Shown here: piece by piece, positions 1 to 11,873 of the stretch | Numbering within the stretch: position 1 is the stretch's first letter | Layout: the number at the start of each line of letters is the position of its first letter | Source: Eopsaltria australis | Taxonomy: Eukaryota; Chordata; Aves; Passeriformes; Petroicidae | NCBI GenBank assembly: GCA_034509425.1 | Contig: JAVTVJ010000118.1 | Coordinates: 2,418,001 to 2,482,000, forward strand | Direction: 5' to 3' | Length of the DNA stretch: 64,000 nt | Program-made: the position numbers and the translations under genes | The notes under the pieces: model-generated | What the model was told of the DNA's origin: nothing | The model's database searches: none | Seen by the model: the letters and a program-made list of their open reading frames with translations, nothing else

Positions 1-3000
1 CTGGGACTAAGAAGGCAGTCTAACAGCAAAAGATGGCCTTCTATTTGTCACTTATAAACCCCACATCTACAGTAAATGTACCCAAGTACTGGACTTCTCT
101 AAAGATACAGAAAACCTAAAATGCTGCAGAGCAATCAAAATGCTAAAAGCTTCAGAAAGCATAACTTAGGACAACAGGTTAAAGACATTTGTAAAATAAA
201 AAAAGAGTACATGAAAAACACAGGATATCCTATCAGAGCAAAAGATTCACTAAAGATTAAGAAAATTTTAGGCATAATGTCTAGACAAATACTTTAAGCA
301 CATACAACTCCATTGCAAAGAATTCATCTAGATTTTGAATGTCTTTGGTGGTCTTACCTATATGTAAGTACATGAAATGGAACTCTAGGAATCTTTCAAA
401 CCTGCAGTGTCAGTGTAAGCAACTATTCACCTTACAGAACGCAAGGTGAAATGTTTGAGAGTACTCGAATAAGTGGAGCTAGCTGTCTTAGGGAAAAAGT
501 CAGAGCCTGATTGTCTACACAGCACTGAGACTTAATTGCTCTCTCTTCTAGGTCTAACCATCTAACTGTACCAGTATTTACAACTGGTGTTCCTTGTTTT
601 ATAAATATTTTATGAAAACAAGTGTCGGTTACTGGTCTTCTACTAAGATTTCAGTTGAAAGTCTAAAATAAGAAATAAAGCTACATAATTTCCTCATCTG
701 TTTTATTACAACACACTGAACCTAATTCTTTAAGGTAGGTAAATATAAGCTGAACTTAAAGTAAGTGGACAGCCTAGTGATGGGACTATTTCCTCACCCA
801 AAAATTAATCAGTGCCTTAGAGAGCAGTGGGCACAAAGCATATTTGCCATTGCCAATGCACAAGACAATGTTCTGAGATATACTACCAGTACATTTATAT
901 GTCTGTACATGGGAGGAGGAGAACAGGGCAGTAGCTTCTCAGGCACAAGAATTCAAAAAATGGAATTACGATGTGGTTGGGAGGCACACTAACTCTGGCA
1001 GCCAAGAAGTCCCAACTCCATAGTGAGGAACAGCATGGATGTCCAATACAACTCTGATTCAATGGGAACTCAAGAAACTGGCTAACTGCTTGGCATTGCC
1101 CCTTCTCCACTCTCCACCATTTCTGCTTCCTGATCAGAGTTGCTACTTCTTATGTACCAGCAAAGTACTATTGCTTTTCTGCTCAGAGAGATCTAGAAGA
1201 AATCTGAGACCAACCAGAATCACTGCAAAGAAAGAAAGGTCACAGTACCATACGATAACCGGCCTCCAGCTGCCTCCAGGCTGTCAGCATGTTCTCCCTG
1301 ATCATGCAGACATTCTGGGCTGAGTGTCAGCCAGGTCATTTATTTCTACTCAGCTCTTTGGGATAGATACAAACATTTAAGGGCACACAGCCACAGAGTA
1401 GGCAGAGTGTCTGAGCTCTGGAGATTCAACTCCCCAGCTTGTTGCATCCCAAGTAGGGAATATGTATATAAAAGCTGAACCTGGAGCAGCATTACAGGTC
1501 AGTGGCTTACAGACCTTGTGACCCTGAGAATCAGAATTCCTTCTCTCTCTTCTCTATCTGAAGATCTAATTACCACAGCCTTTGAAAAGGTTGAACTTAG
1601 GGGACCACTGGAAGGGTGATTGCATTCAGTTTCACCTTTACTGCCAGCAACCAAATGATAGATGACTTGCTCAGAAAGGTTCACAGAATGTGCATTCCAC
1701 ACGGCAGTACAAATTTTTTCCTATAATCTGTAACAATCAAACTGTAGCATTTGAAATGAAAAAAAGCAATTAAATTCACACGCAGACAAGAAAGAAAACC
1801 AAACTCATAACAAATATTTTATGTTCCTGCAACAATGAGAAGTTAGATAAATAAGTGAAAGTTACATAACAAGCCCATATCACAAGAAAAAGTAAAGCAG
1901 GATACAAAATTTCAAATCTTATCTGAGGATGCAATCTCTTCTGTCCTAATCTTTCCAATAGTTTAAAGATGAGCAGGACCCAGCCATTAAGCACTTCAGG
2001 ATTTTTGTTACAATGACACTGCTAATCACCTGAACAGTTTGCCTGTGTGCAGCCAAGATTTTACTAGAAGACTAAAAAATATGTCAACAAGCTAAGTCAC
2101 AATCCATAAAGGAGAGTAAATGGTTCTCAGTGACTTTAACAGAAGCAAAAATGGCCCTAAAGCATGATATTATGGCTTTCTTTCCCATCTTCAAAACTTT
2201 GTTCTGTTATACAGTCCCATCAATAAATACAGCAACTGACACTCAAAAACATTGCTCCCTTGTTCCCTCTTGTGTTCTTGGTTAGCTTTTCTAGAATTCC
2301 ACCTCTCATTGCTGCACAAGAACCTTTTTATAGTTCCTCATCTAAATGTATAGATGACAAACACGTATCTTCACTCTCCTGCAGCATAACATGTCACCTT
2401 CCTTGCCTTTGTAACTAACACACTTGTAACTGGTGGTCAATACCAAAATCTAGAAAACAGATGGCTCTCCTATCCTGCTTGCTTGGCTGAGAGAAGACAC
2501 GTATGATTGATTAAAAGAGCATATACTCCCTTTTAACTTATGTAATCAATAAAACATGACCAAGATCAGGAGTTGCATGGTACTATTTAATTGCTTTAAG
2601 ACATATGGTCATTTTCCATTTTGCACCTATAAAAACATGAAATGAAACAATACAATATACTGGATTAATCTTAAGGTGAAAAGCTCATGTTTGGTGACAT
2701 CCAGCACTGAGAGGGGTTTCATTTACTGTAGGCTTATAGTCTTAACTATAGCAACTGTTGTGAATCTCAGCTGATAGCTGAATTTACATTTAATTCTAAG
2801 TCATTCCAAGTAATTTGTTACTAATAGTGGGTTTAACAACAGTTCATGCAAATCATTACGAAAGCTTTTAAATTACTGGATTTATTCAAGTCTTTAGATT
2901 ATTTTTTAATATTTAAACCAAAATGGATTACAATCTTTTTATCCTCTTTGTCAAGGTGTCTGCAGAAAAAGAAAAATAAAGTCAGTCATTTCTGTGTGAA

Positions 3001-5104
3001 ATACATAGTGCATGATGCTCCTTATCAATGGCATAAAAAAGCAGGTAAGTGAATCCATGCTTTGAGCACAATACAAAATAGTGAAATAGGAAACTGCAAT
3101 TACTGAGGCAAATGTATTACCTATGAAAACATTTAGGCATATTCTGAAGCCTTTACTCTCCAGGAAAGAACTCAGTGACACAAATTTCAGTGATTTACAG
3201 AACTTTTGGCCTCAAAGTAAACAAAACTCAAACAAATACAGAAGTTAAAAAAAGGTTAAGAGGACTGAGTGCATAAAACATGGTGTTGCATACTTATTAA
3301 CTCTATGGCTCTTGAGTATTTTTACTTTATCCCACATTCAAGAACAATAAAACCAATGTCATTTTAACATATTATGAAAACAGAGAAAATAGATTTGTTT
3401 GGGGTTACTAATAAAGGGCTACCTACAAGCATTTAACTTACAGTTATTTAAAAACTTGGACATCCATATTTATATGTATCATATAACACCATATATCTGC
3501 TTTGGTGTATGCCCAGATAGAAACTTCGATTAATTTTAAAAATGTACATGAAGTTAATTGTGTTCTTTGGACTTTCCAGGATTCAAGTCTAGTTACACAA
3601 TTACATCTTAGTTACCCAAGTTCATTCTTTTCAATAAGTACACATCAGGTTTGTAGGAATATAATTAATCATTGGTGTTCATAGTTACTGTACCTCAATT
3701 ACAACATGCTTCCCACAACTCTGAAGTTATTGAAGTCCTCAGAACTCAAAGCCAGCTTCAAATTAGTTATAAAAACTAGTAGCAAACAAAGAATCAACTG
3801 CACAATTCTCAATCTCACATTCTTTTCACTCCCTCTCAAAAAAAAACCCAACCCAACAACAAAACCAAATACTATTGCTGAGTCATTTGATACCAATTTT
3901 TAAGACAGCTCAAACAAAACTTAGATCAGCACATTCTCTTACTTATGTATCTAGAAAACTATGCTCCAACATGAACTAAAAGTTGCTTGGACTTTTACTT
4001 AATTTCATTCTGTTAGTAAAGGACAGTCAAGCAGAATAAACCTAAACAGTTGTCGATCTTGGAAAGATTTTCCTGTGTTTGAACACAGCTTTGAAGAATT
4101 AAGTAAGCAAACATCACACTGATTATCACTGATGAGCCAGAGTAAAGCAAAGAAAATTGAGGTCATCAGCCTGGCAGCAATGTGGCAATCTTGAAATGTG
4201 TACCACAGGATATGTAACCCAGACCATTTAACCCTAAAAATGTTCAGCTTCTGTATTACACTTTAATCTTGTGGGCTACTTTCATTTAGATTGCCTATGA
4301 CTTATTTCCACTTTAAATACTCAAAAGTTTTGCAAAACCCTTATGTTTTCTCAGATGAACTGGTAATTTACATGCTAAAAATAGTGATTTTCTGCTCTTT
4401 TTAGGAGGCTAGAAGCAATGGAAGTTGTGTTCAAATACGTTTTTCTGATTAGAACAATAAAACAAGGTAACAAGAAAAAGCTGCATCTGTTGAGTAACCA
4501 ACAAAGATTTTACTATGTCACCATATACACAGCTAAAAACCAGCTTTTAGGAATATCTGCCAATTAGAAAGTTGATGAATCCACCTCAGGTCCAACTATT
4601 ATACAACATCATTATCCATCCTCTTTAAGTTTTTGTCACAAAAGCGTATACTCTCACAGCAGAAACACATTCTTTCTTAGGACAGCACAATACTACCATT
4701 ATAATTACTATTTCTTTAATTCCCTTTAACAGGTTAATGCTTTTTTTGACATACTGTATTTAGGATTTTACCTTTCTATTGATTCTAGCTATGCTCCCAC
4801 CTAAGTGTACTACAAAAGAAACTATAAACATGCGCTGGAAACAAAACTGGAATATTGACTTGGTGCACAGTGTTTATTGCAGAAACAAAACAGCCGTGGG
4901 CATTTTTAATACTCATATATTGTAAGGCTACAAAAAAAAAATCTGAAAGCTCAGGAGCCATTTTCTTAAATCTGTGCAGGAACTAAAAGATGCATGTTTT
5001 AAAAGACATTAAAGGTACTGCGCACAATACACGGACGGGGCCTAAGCAGCATTATCATTACAGAATGAGATAAGATGAAAAAAAGAGAAAACCAGCCCAA
5101 AACT
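1..5104. other. Intergenic AT-rich DNA, no gene seen
   Basis: No open frame here resembles a known protein, and no repeat family was recognised. The short frames present are of the size expected by chance in AT-rich DNA. A-rich low-complexity sequence occurs near 3839-3870. If the minus-strand terminal exon at 5105-5617 is real, this stretch lies downstream of that transcript's end. Confidence 0.6.
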
Positions 5105-5617
5105 CAAAAAACTTTTTTGAAAGTCAAGTTTTATTATTCAAAAGGTACAAGTACAGGCCAGGGATGTTTTATTTGTCTTCTTATTTCCAGAATAGGAAAA
5201 GGTATGAGGAGAATTCTGTATCTACATTTCACACACAGGTAGGGTCACTGTACTTTCACCGAATAGGTTTTGGGGGTAGGTAAGATGCTTAAGGAGACTA
5301 AACTAAAATTCAAATATAGCTATGCGACACATGCAGTTAAGGCTTTAAAAGCCCCCACTAACTTGCTAAAATGGTGAAATGTTGCCAATTCAAATGAAGG
5401 CACTGTTAGGTAGGAAAAAAGAATTGCTGCAAGGCATGCCTACAAATGAGACAGGACTTCCCCTATGTGAAGCTGCAACTAACTCCTGCCCTCACACAGA
5501 ACGGCATAGCAGTACATCTTCAAGCCAGTATGTCACCTTGGGAGCCTGATACAGCTCTTTTCATGTCTGCTTCTGCAACTGGTGCTTGACCGATCTTGAC
5601 ACCCAGCGGAGAGTTAC
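5105..5617 (-). other. Possible terminal exon of a minus-strand transcript
   Basis: On the minus strand a T-rich pyrimidine tract leads to a CAG acceptor (5620-5618). The following sequence is open for 31 codons (starting N-S-P-L-G, ending G-D-I-L-A) and stops at 5522-5520. About 390 bases further on is a consensus AATAAA (5135-5130), so cleavage would fall near 5105-5120. This is the order expected of a last coding exon plus 3' UTR. The 31-residue tail is hydrophilic and matches no protein I recognise. No upstream coding exon was identified; the nearest good minus-strand donor is in the PUDP CpG island (GTGAGT, 6482-6477). A long non-coding RNA is equally possible. The call rests on signals only. 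Confidence 0.25.
5130..5135 (-). terminator. Candidate polyadenylation signal AATAAA
   Basis: This is a consensus hexamer on the minus strand, placed as expected for the candidate terminal exon that begins at 5617. Such hexamers are common by chance in AT-rich DNA, so support comes only from its position. Confidence 0.25.
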
Positions 5618-6036
5618 CTGCATGAAAAAATACAAAAGGGAAAACTAATGAAGGAAGTTCCTCTTTCCCTCCCAACTGCCCAGTCAAAATCGGATGATGT
5701 GTCCATGCAGGAAGATTTTGCTTCAACTCAGGAACAGTCTTGTTTCTTGAACTTCAGAACTTCTCGAATGTTTCAGAAACAAACCCACAACACCCAAACC
5801 AGCCTTCAATTAATCACTCTTAGATTCACTACAGATGGATTTCCTATTTCCTCACAGATTTTTTTCTCCCCATGACTTAAGTTTTCCCTCACAGCTTTAC
5901 ATATGTTTGCTTATGGCTTCAACAACAGTCTGGTGGTAATATTACCCCTGTATATCTCCACAGAGGCATGCAGAAGAGACACCGTCTAAAGCGTCAACTT
6001 GAGTGCAACTCTTCTGTTTTTCCCAAAGGGGCTATA

Positions 6037-6192
6037 AGAATCACAGAACAGATCAGGTTGGAAGGGACCACCGTGGGTCGTCTGGTCCAACCTCCCTGCT
6101 CAAGCAGGGTCATCCCAGAGCACATCGCACAGAATTGCATCCAGACAGTTCTTGAGTATTTCCAGTGAGGAAGACTCCACAACCTCTGGGGG
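6037..6192 (-). mobile_element. CR1 LINE 3' fragment, promoter-proximal
   Basis: Read on the minus strand this matches the 3' end of an avian CR1: the region around 'GGTTGGAAGGGACC' in plus orientation is the reverse of the CR1 tail, followed by the 'ttgagtatttccagtgagg' segment typical of CR1. It is 5'-truncated, as most CR1 copies are. It ends about 240 bases upstream of the PUDP start codon, just outside the CpG island. Confidence 0.85.
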
Positions 6193-6239
6193 CAAGAAGC
6201 GCTGTTCTGCAAGAGGCCCCAAGAAGAGAACTGGACTTT

Positions 6240-6745
6240 GCTTTAAAAGCAGAACAAGGCAAACGGAAAGGTCCCGCTGGCCCGGCCAACCCAGCCGCTG
6301 GCGGTGCCGCAACGGCCGCCCGTCCCCGACCGCCCCGCGCCGCGCCCGGCCCAGCCCGGCCTGGCCCGCCTCGCCCCGCGGCGGCTCCATCCGCCTCGGC
6401 TGCGGCCGCGCTCCGGCGGCTCTGCCTCGCCATGGCCGCTTCCTCCTCCTCGCCGGCGGCCGCGCTGCGCCCGGTCACTCACCTGATCTTTGACATGGAC
6501 GGGCTGCTGCTGGGTGCGTAGCCTGTGCCCCTCTCCCCTTCACGGCCGGGCCCCGCCCCGGGCCGGTGTGTTATCACCGCGCCGCCAGGCCTGGCCCGCC
6601 TGGCCGGACAGCGAGGGGGCTGTAGCTGGCGGCAGGCAGCCTCTTTCCCTTCCCTTCCCTTCCCCCTCCGCCTCCCGCGGCCTGAGCGGCCCAGGCTGCG
6701 GCCGCTCATTCACGGCCTCGTCGCTCCGGGCAAACAGCCAGAACG
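6240..6745 (+). promoter_or_regulatory. PUDP: CpG-island promoter of PUDP
   Basis: The GC content rises sharply here against AT-rich surroundings, with dense CpG dinucleotides and several GC-box-like CCGCCC/CCCGCC motifs (for example near 6328 and 6553). No TATA box is evident. The block spans the PUDP start codon and the beginning of intron 1, as usual for a vertebrate housekeeping gene. The transcription start cannot be fixed from sequence, but the 5' UTR most likely lies between about 6250 and 6431. Such islands are often bidirectional. Confidence 0.75.
6432..6513 (+). CDS. PUDP: Pseudouridine-5'-phosphatase, exon 1 (residues 1-28)
   Basis: PUDP is a Mg-dependent HAD-superfamily phosphatase that dephosphorylates pseudouridine 5'-monophosphate in the cytosol. 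This exon encodes residues 1-27 and the first base of codon 28. It contains HAD motif I, F-D-M-D-G (D21 the nucleophile, D23 the general acid/base), within T-H-L-I-F-D-M-D-G-L-L-L, which as I recall is identical to the human protein. The start has a good Kozak context (CGCCATGG), and no in-frame ATG lies upstream although the frame is open back to about 6165. The N-terminus (serine- and alanine-rich, 14 residues before V-T-H-L) is longer than my recollection of the human one. The donor is G|GTGCGT (6514), phase 1, and joins exon 2 to restore Asp28. The assignment is firm; the 5' UTR extent is unknown. Confidence 0.93.
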
Positions 6746-7638
6746 CTCCGGGCGGCGCTGCTAAAACCAGAATGAAGGCATTAAAGCAACAGGAAACGCA
6801 TTAATTCCTTCTCCCCCTTCCGCTACTCGCTGCCTTTTGGGGGCAGATTTCGCCTTAAAGTAAAAGACCCGGGGCTGAGCATGACCAGGGCATTTGCTCT
6901 GGATGACGGAGGGCTGAGCGAGGTTGGGATGGCTGTGGGGAGAGCGGTGAGGGGCAGGTTGGGGCTGAAAGCCAAGGAAAGCGGGTATGGAGGAGAACAG
7001 GCATCCAGTGCGGGGCCGAAGGCCGGGAGCTGCGAGTCCCGGGGGGCAGGACAGCGCTCGGCAGCGTTCACAGCTATAGTCTCCAACTCAAGAGCCTGAA
7101 AACCGCTCTGCTGGTCTTCTCCCAGTTTTGGTATCAGTAGACTTCTTCTTTGCAGGGTTATTCCGTAACCTGACACCTCCTGTGCTACAGCTCGATTAGA
7201 TCTTGGGTTTTGAGTAGCTATAACTAGGACAGTTTTTAAATCTGCTGTTAACTGTTTGCTGAATCAGGACCCTCTGCTGAAAAATAAGGGAATATTTTGT
7301 TATGTGATTTAGTTTTTGAAATAGTCCATGTGAGTTATCACACAGGATGCAGTTTTGGATGTAGGTGAACTCTTAAAAGATGTGAAATGGAGGTGTGTGC
7401 CTTCTTTCTGCAAATCACAAATTGTTGCAGTTTCGGGGAAGACTGCTGTGAAGTCTGATGAATTACCCTGTGCTTCTAAGAAATGTGCGCTTTTCCTTCC
7501 TTCCAAGGCTATAATAGGTGAAGGTGATCCACAGTTACCTTTTAAAACAAAAAAAATGGCTGTACTCTGCAAAACAGTGACTGAGTTATTTTAGTTACAT
7601 TTTCAGTTTCATCACTGGAGTCTCAAATAGCCTGGGGG

Positions 7639-7669
<31 letters not shown>

Positions 7670-7670
7670 A
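7639..7670. repeat. (TA)n(TG)n microsatellite
   Basis: A short TA run passes into about eleven TG units. It is a simple dinucleotide repeat within intron 1, likely length-polymorphic. Confidence 0.95.
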
Positions 7671-8517
7671 ATCCTATAATCCAGAACAAGGTATTTTAAT
7701 TTCATTATTAGAAGTTTCAGGAAAGCTTTTTTCAGTTCCTGCTGCTCTTTGTCAGAAGCTGGAAATCTGCTCCACACAGACAATACTCACCTTAATGGGA
7801 CAGTATTGGTAATGATACGTGTATGTGATTTCTTCTAATAAATAATATAAAAATACTCTTATATAAAAATATATATAAAATACTCTTCACATACCTTCCA
7901 GTACAGAGGAGTAGAAGTGACACTACCTTGGTGATTTTCGTAATGAACACTTGGTTTCAGAGGACTTCAGTATGTTTCAGCCTCTGAATACTATGACGCC
8001 TTTAACATTTTTGGTAAACATGTTTGTTTCATGATGAGCAGTGACCCTTGGGAGGCAAAAAGGCAGTCAGGAGACTGCTTGGACTCCTAAATTATTCCTA
8101 AATGTTTCAAGAAATTTGGAATAATTTGGGGGAAAGAATGATATAAAGCATACACAAATTGGATTAATTCTGCCCAACCTGTCTACTGTAAATCTTCTGA
8201 ATGAGACAAGTGGTCATATTGATGTTAACCTACATAAAAATCCCCTAGTTTTCTTACGAATTTTTTAATGTGTCACATAGTGTTCATTGAAGATAATAAA
8301 ATGAATAACATACATATTTCAAGAAGCTACAAATTACTAAAATTTAGAAGCTAAAATTGCTTCCTTTTAAAGAACAAAAATAAAAGTTTTGATATTGAAT
8401 ATCGATTATTACTAACTTTAATAGTTCCCATAGTTGGTTGCATTTTTTAGAATTTGAAGCTACAGGTTTTGCAAGAATTTTTCCCAACAAAGTAGTGTCT
8501 GAAAATGTACATGACTA

Positions 8518-8545
8518 TTTTTCATCTAAAGTTTTCATCTAAAGC
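8518..8545. repeat. Tandem duplication of a 14-base unit
   Basis: The unit TTTTCATCTAAAG occurs twice in direct succession. It is a minor local duplication with no evident function. Confidence 0.8.
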
Positions 8546-9350
8546 CTACTGATTTTATAGAACAAATATAAATTGATCTATAAATGATGAGAAAAATTGA
8601 GCATTAAAGTCATCTGATGTAGCATGCCATGAACTTTCTTTGCTTCTGATTAAGGAAAGTAGGATATCTTCTTGATGGAAAGATTTCCAAAGTCTTTGTG
8701 ATTGTAAAATCCTTAAATGAGGTTTGAGGCGTTTTCAAGGTTCTTGACTTTGGAAACAACCCAAGTGTTATCCTATAGAACCTACATCCTTTACCAGCTA
8801 ATGCTTGGCTATGTGAAAGTATTGCTGAGTCTGAACAACTGTTATTTTACCTCCCCCCTCCCCCCATAACATAATTGAGACTGATTAAGTTGTCCTTGAG
8901 TCCCACCTTGACATACCAGCTGACTTTCAATATGGAAGTTACTGCCTCTGAACTGCCTGTGGAAGTACTTCACCCCTTTCTTTCAGAGTCCTTCCGTATT
9001 ATTGTTTCAAATGTTGTTTAACACCCTTTTTTTTTCTGCATGTATTATCAATGCAATCTACCCTTCCTTCTTTTTAATTACCTTATCTTTCTCTTTGAGC
9101 TCTTGGATGAAACCTTAGGGGTTTTGCCTGTTGTTCCAGTTGCCAGGAAGTTAGCGCACTGTGAAGTAATACACTCATTTAGTAAGCGAAGTATGTGACA
9201 GCTCCTCTTATTAATAATAAGTAAAAAAATCTTATTATTTAATAGGTAAAATTAATTGAAGGACTTCTTTTTTTTAGGAAACTCCTACTGTAACAGAAAA
9301 AACGGCCTTTATGCTAATAGTCAGCAGTTGCATCCTACTTTGCTATACAT

Positions 9351-9515
9351 AGAATAGTAGAATATCTCAGGTAGAGGGACACATTGAGCCTAGCTCCTTG
9401 CAGGACTTCTGAAAGCTAAGACAGAGGACTAAGAGCCTTGTCCAAATGCTTCTTGAGCTCTGGCAGCCTTGGTGCCATGATGACTGCTTGTTCCAGTGAC
9501 TGATCATCTTCTCAA
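9351..9515 (-). mobile_element. Diverged CR1 LINE 3' fragment
   Basis: Starting at 'agaatagtagaat' (the reverse of the CR1 terminal octamer repeats), the sequence follows a reversed CR1 tail, including 'ccttgtccaaatgcttcttgag'. It is more diverged than the copy at 6037, so probably an older insertion. Confidence 0.75.
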
Positions 9516-9891
9516 GCAGCTTCATTAATTAGCATAGTTGATTAATGGTGCACTGTGTAGTACAAACCAGAGGAAGAGGAATAACTAAATCTTAATTTTT
9601 GTTGTACTGCTGTACTTTCTCAAAAAAACCCCAAAACAACAAAAATCCCCAGCAAAACTCTCCAACATTTCAATTAACGGGCTACATTTCTTAAGTTAAA
9701 TTTCTACTTCATTTCCTACAGCAAATGATAACATTAAATGCTCAGAACAGTTGATTGCTTTTTCTTAAAATGTGGTAGTCTGTTCCTACAGAAGAGTACT
9801 GTTCTAAATGCCAGTATGTAGCATAGTTAAAAACACTAATGCTGCTTATGTGTGCATTTATCCAACACATAGTACAGGGTTAATGGAAAAT

Positions 9892-9914
9892 AGTAATAAT
9901 AATAATAATAATAA
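9892..9914. repeat. (AAT)n microsatellite
   Basis: This is a run of about seven to eight AAT/TAA units in intron 1. Confidence 0.95.
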
Positions 9915-11848
9915 CATCAACAGAAACTAGAGATCTTTGATACCTAAATAAATCCTGTTGTTATAGTTGTACAGTTTGGATCCTGGCATTTTAGAATATT
10001 GTAAAGACATACAAAACCAATGCTAAAGCTAGAGAAGGAAAAATCTATTTGACTTGTACAAAATATACAACTAGAGTAATGCCCCCCAGGATCTGTCTTA
10101 TAAACTTACTGCATAGTTTGCTTTTTAAGCTGTGACAAGTAGTTTTGTTATATAATTGTAGCCAATAGCTACCTACCACCAAAACACAAATAGCGTTGAA
10201 TGTTGCCTTTGTTGATCTGCACCTGTACTTACAGGGGGCTGAAAATATTTAAAATTCTCTACAAACTCCATGCATAATATTAACCTTTCCTAACTGACAA
10301 ATGAACTTAGGAAAATGGCTGCAGAGATAAGATGTTTCTTAGCATTGTGCTTAAAGCTGAACTGGAGCTAAACTAACCTGCAAAGAACATGACACTTTAG
10401 TAGAGGAAGTTTAGTCATGTATTTTTGTTTAAATTTTTGCTAGGAGTAGGGATTGTTTAATGTAAATCATTGTCCTTGCCAGTGCCCCTTAGTGTTGGAA
10501 AATGGTATCTTTACATGAAACAAATCAGTGTGTTCAACTAGATCGAAATGAGAGATAGTTCCTAAAGCCGCTTAGTTTTGCAAGATGCCATAACTCAGAG
10601 TCATGTTGGACTGTAGAGGCACAGGTTTACCAGCTTGTGACCATTTCTGGGGGGATGAGAAGTAGTTTAGGTAACTGGGGTTGGAAGTTGCTGCTTTTAT
10701 AGCAAGTGTCTCCTTTGTGCGAAGACTGCTGTGTTTTGTGCCACTTCTAAGCCACCCCTGCATGGCTGGCCAGACAGGTCATCTCTGATCTGTAATGTAG
10801 GAGAAATTAGCTTGCAGTTAAATTCATTAGTAGTGTTGTGAGATTCACAAGAATTTCAGCATGTTTTCTTTCTCCCCAGTGTTACCTACTCATTGTCACA
10901 AGGTCAGAAGTCAAAAATGTACTCTTTACTTACCTTTTATTGCACAAGTTACCTAGGAGATGGTTGTTACAAGAAAACTGGCGAGAGTTCCATACTGGAG
11001 TTTGCTTATGTGCATGCTGTCTTTTGTTTAAAACAGCTTCCTATTTCTTCAGTATCCAAGCAAATAACACCAATTCAACTAAACATCAGTCCTCTTTAGG
11101 TTGGTCTGTGTTATGGGTTAAGTGCAGGAATTAATCTTCTTAGGCTATAACCTGGCAATCTTGTAAGCCTGTTTTCTACTTAGGTGTGGTGGAAACTTAC
11201 TTTCTTGTCATTCTCACTTTCCATCTGATTTTGAGTGCAAAAAGGGAAGGGAAAATACTCTCTTGTCCCTGTGTTCTGTATTTGTAATTCATTGCAAAAC
11301 TAAAGAGATTAAGGATATTATTAGGTTAAAATACCCTATAGATGCTTCAGGAGCAAATCTTGGACATAAGTAAAACAGATCCTCATTGAGAATTAACTAA
11401 CAATAAATAGAATAAATAAGATTTGTCATATGCTTGAAAGCTAACATTTTAATTTAACAGCAAGAAAAATTTTGGCAAGGACATAACAAACATACAAACC
11501 CAGAGTGACTTCTGTTATTCCCCTGATTGATTTGCAGATTGCCCATCCACATGGTTACCTGTTGTTTGTGGTTAGAATAATGCAGAATCAGAGCTTAGTT
11601 CAGCATTGGTAGAACAGGGTTTTGTTTTTGTGGGTTTCTTTTTTGATTTCTGTTGTGGCTACCACATGTAAAAATGCCATGGGCAGCATTAACAGTGATA
11701 ATTTTTTCTCTTTGAGAAATTAATCAATGAATGTTCCCAAGCTGAAAGATCCATGATTTGATTTTAATATTGCACAGAAAATACACACAAACACAATGTA
11801 TTTTTGTGCTTATTTATTAGTTGCTCCAATCCAAAGCATTTGGTTATT

Positions 11849-11873
11849 AAAAAAAAAAAAAAAAAAAAAAAAA
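11849..11873. repeat. Poly(A) tract, 25 bases
   Basis: This is an uninterrupted run of 25 A. No processed pseudogene or SINE body was recognised directly upstream, so it is recorded only as a homopolymer, which is also prone to sequencing error. Confidence 0.95.

Noticed and set aside
6165..6431. In-frame N-terminal extension of PUDP upstream of 6432
   Set aside because: The frame is open but has no ATG; its first codon at 6165 is GTG inside the CR1 fragment. The Kozak ATG at 6432 fits the family's short leader.
6110..6478. Minus-strand 122-codon frame over the CpG island
   Set aside because: It is an alanine/arginine/glycine-rich shadow typical of GC-rich promoter DNA and runs into the CR1 fragment; no domain is seen.
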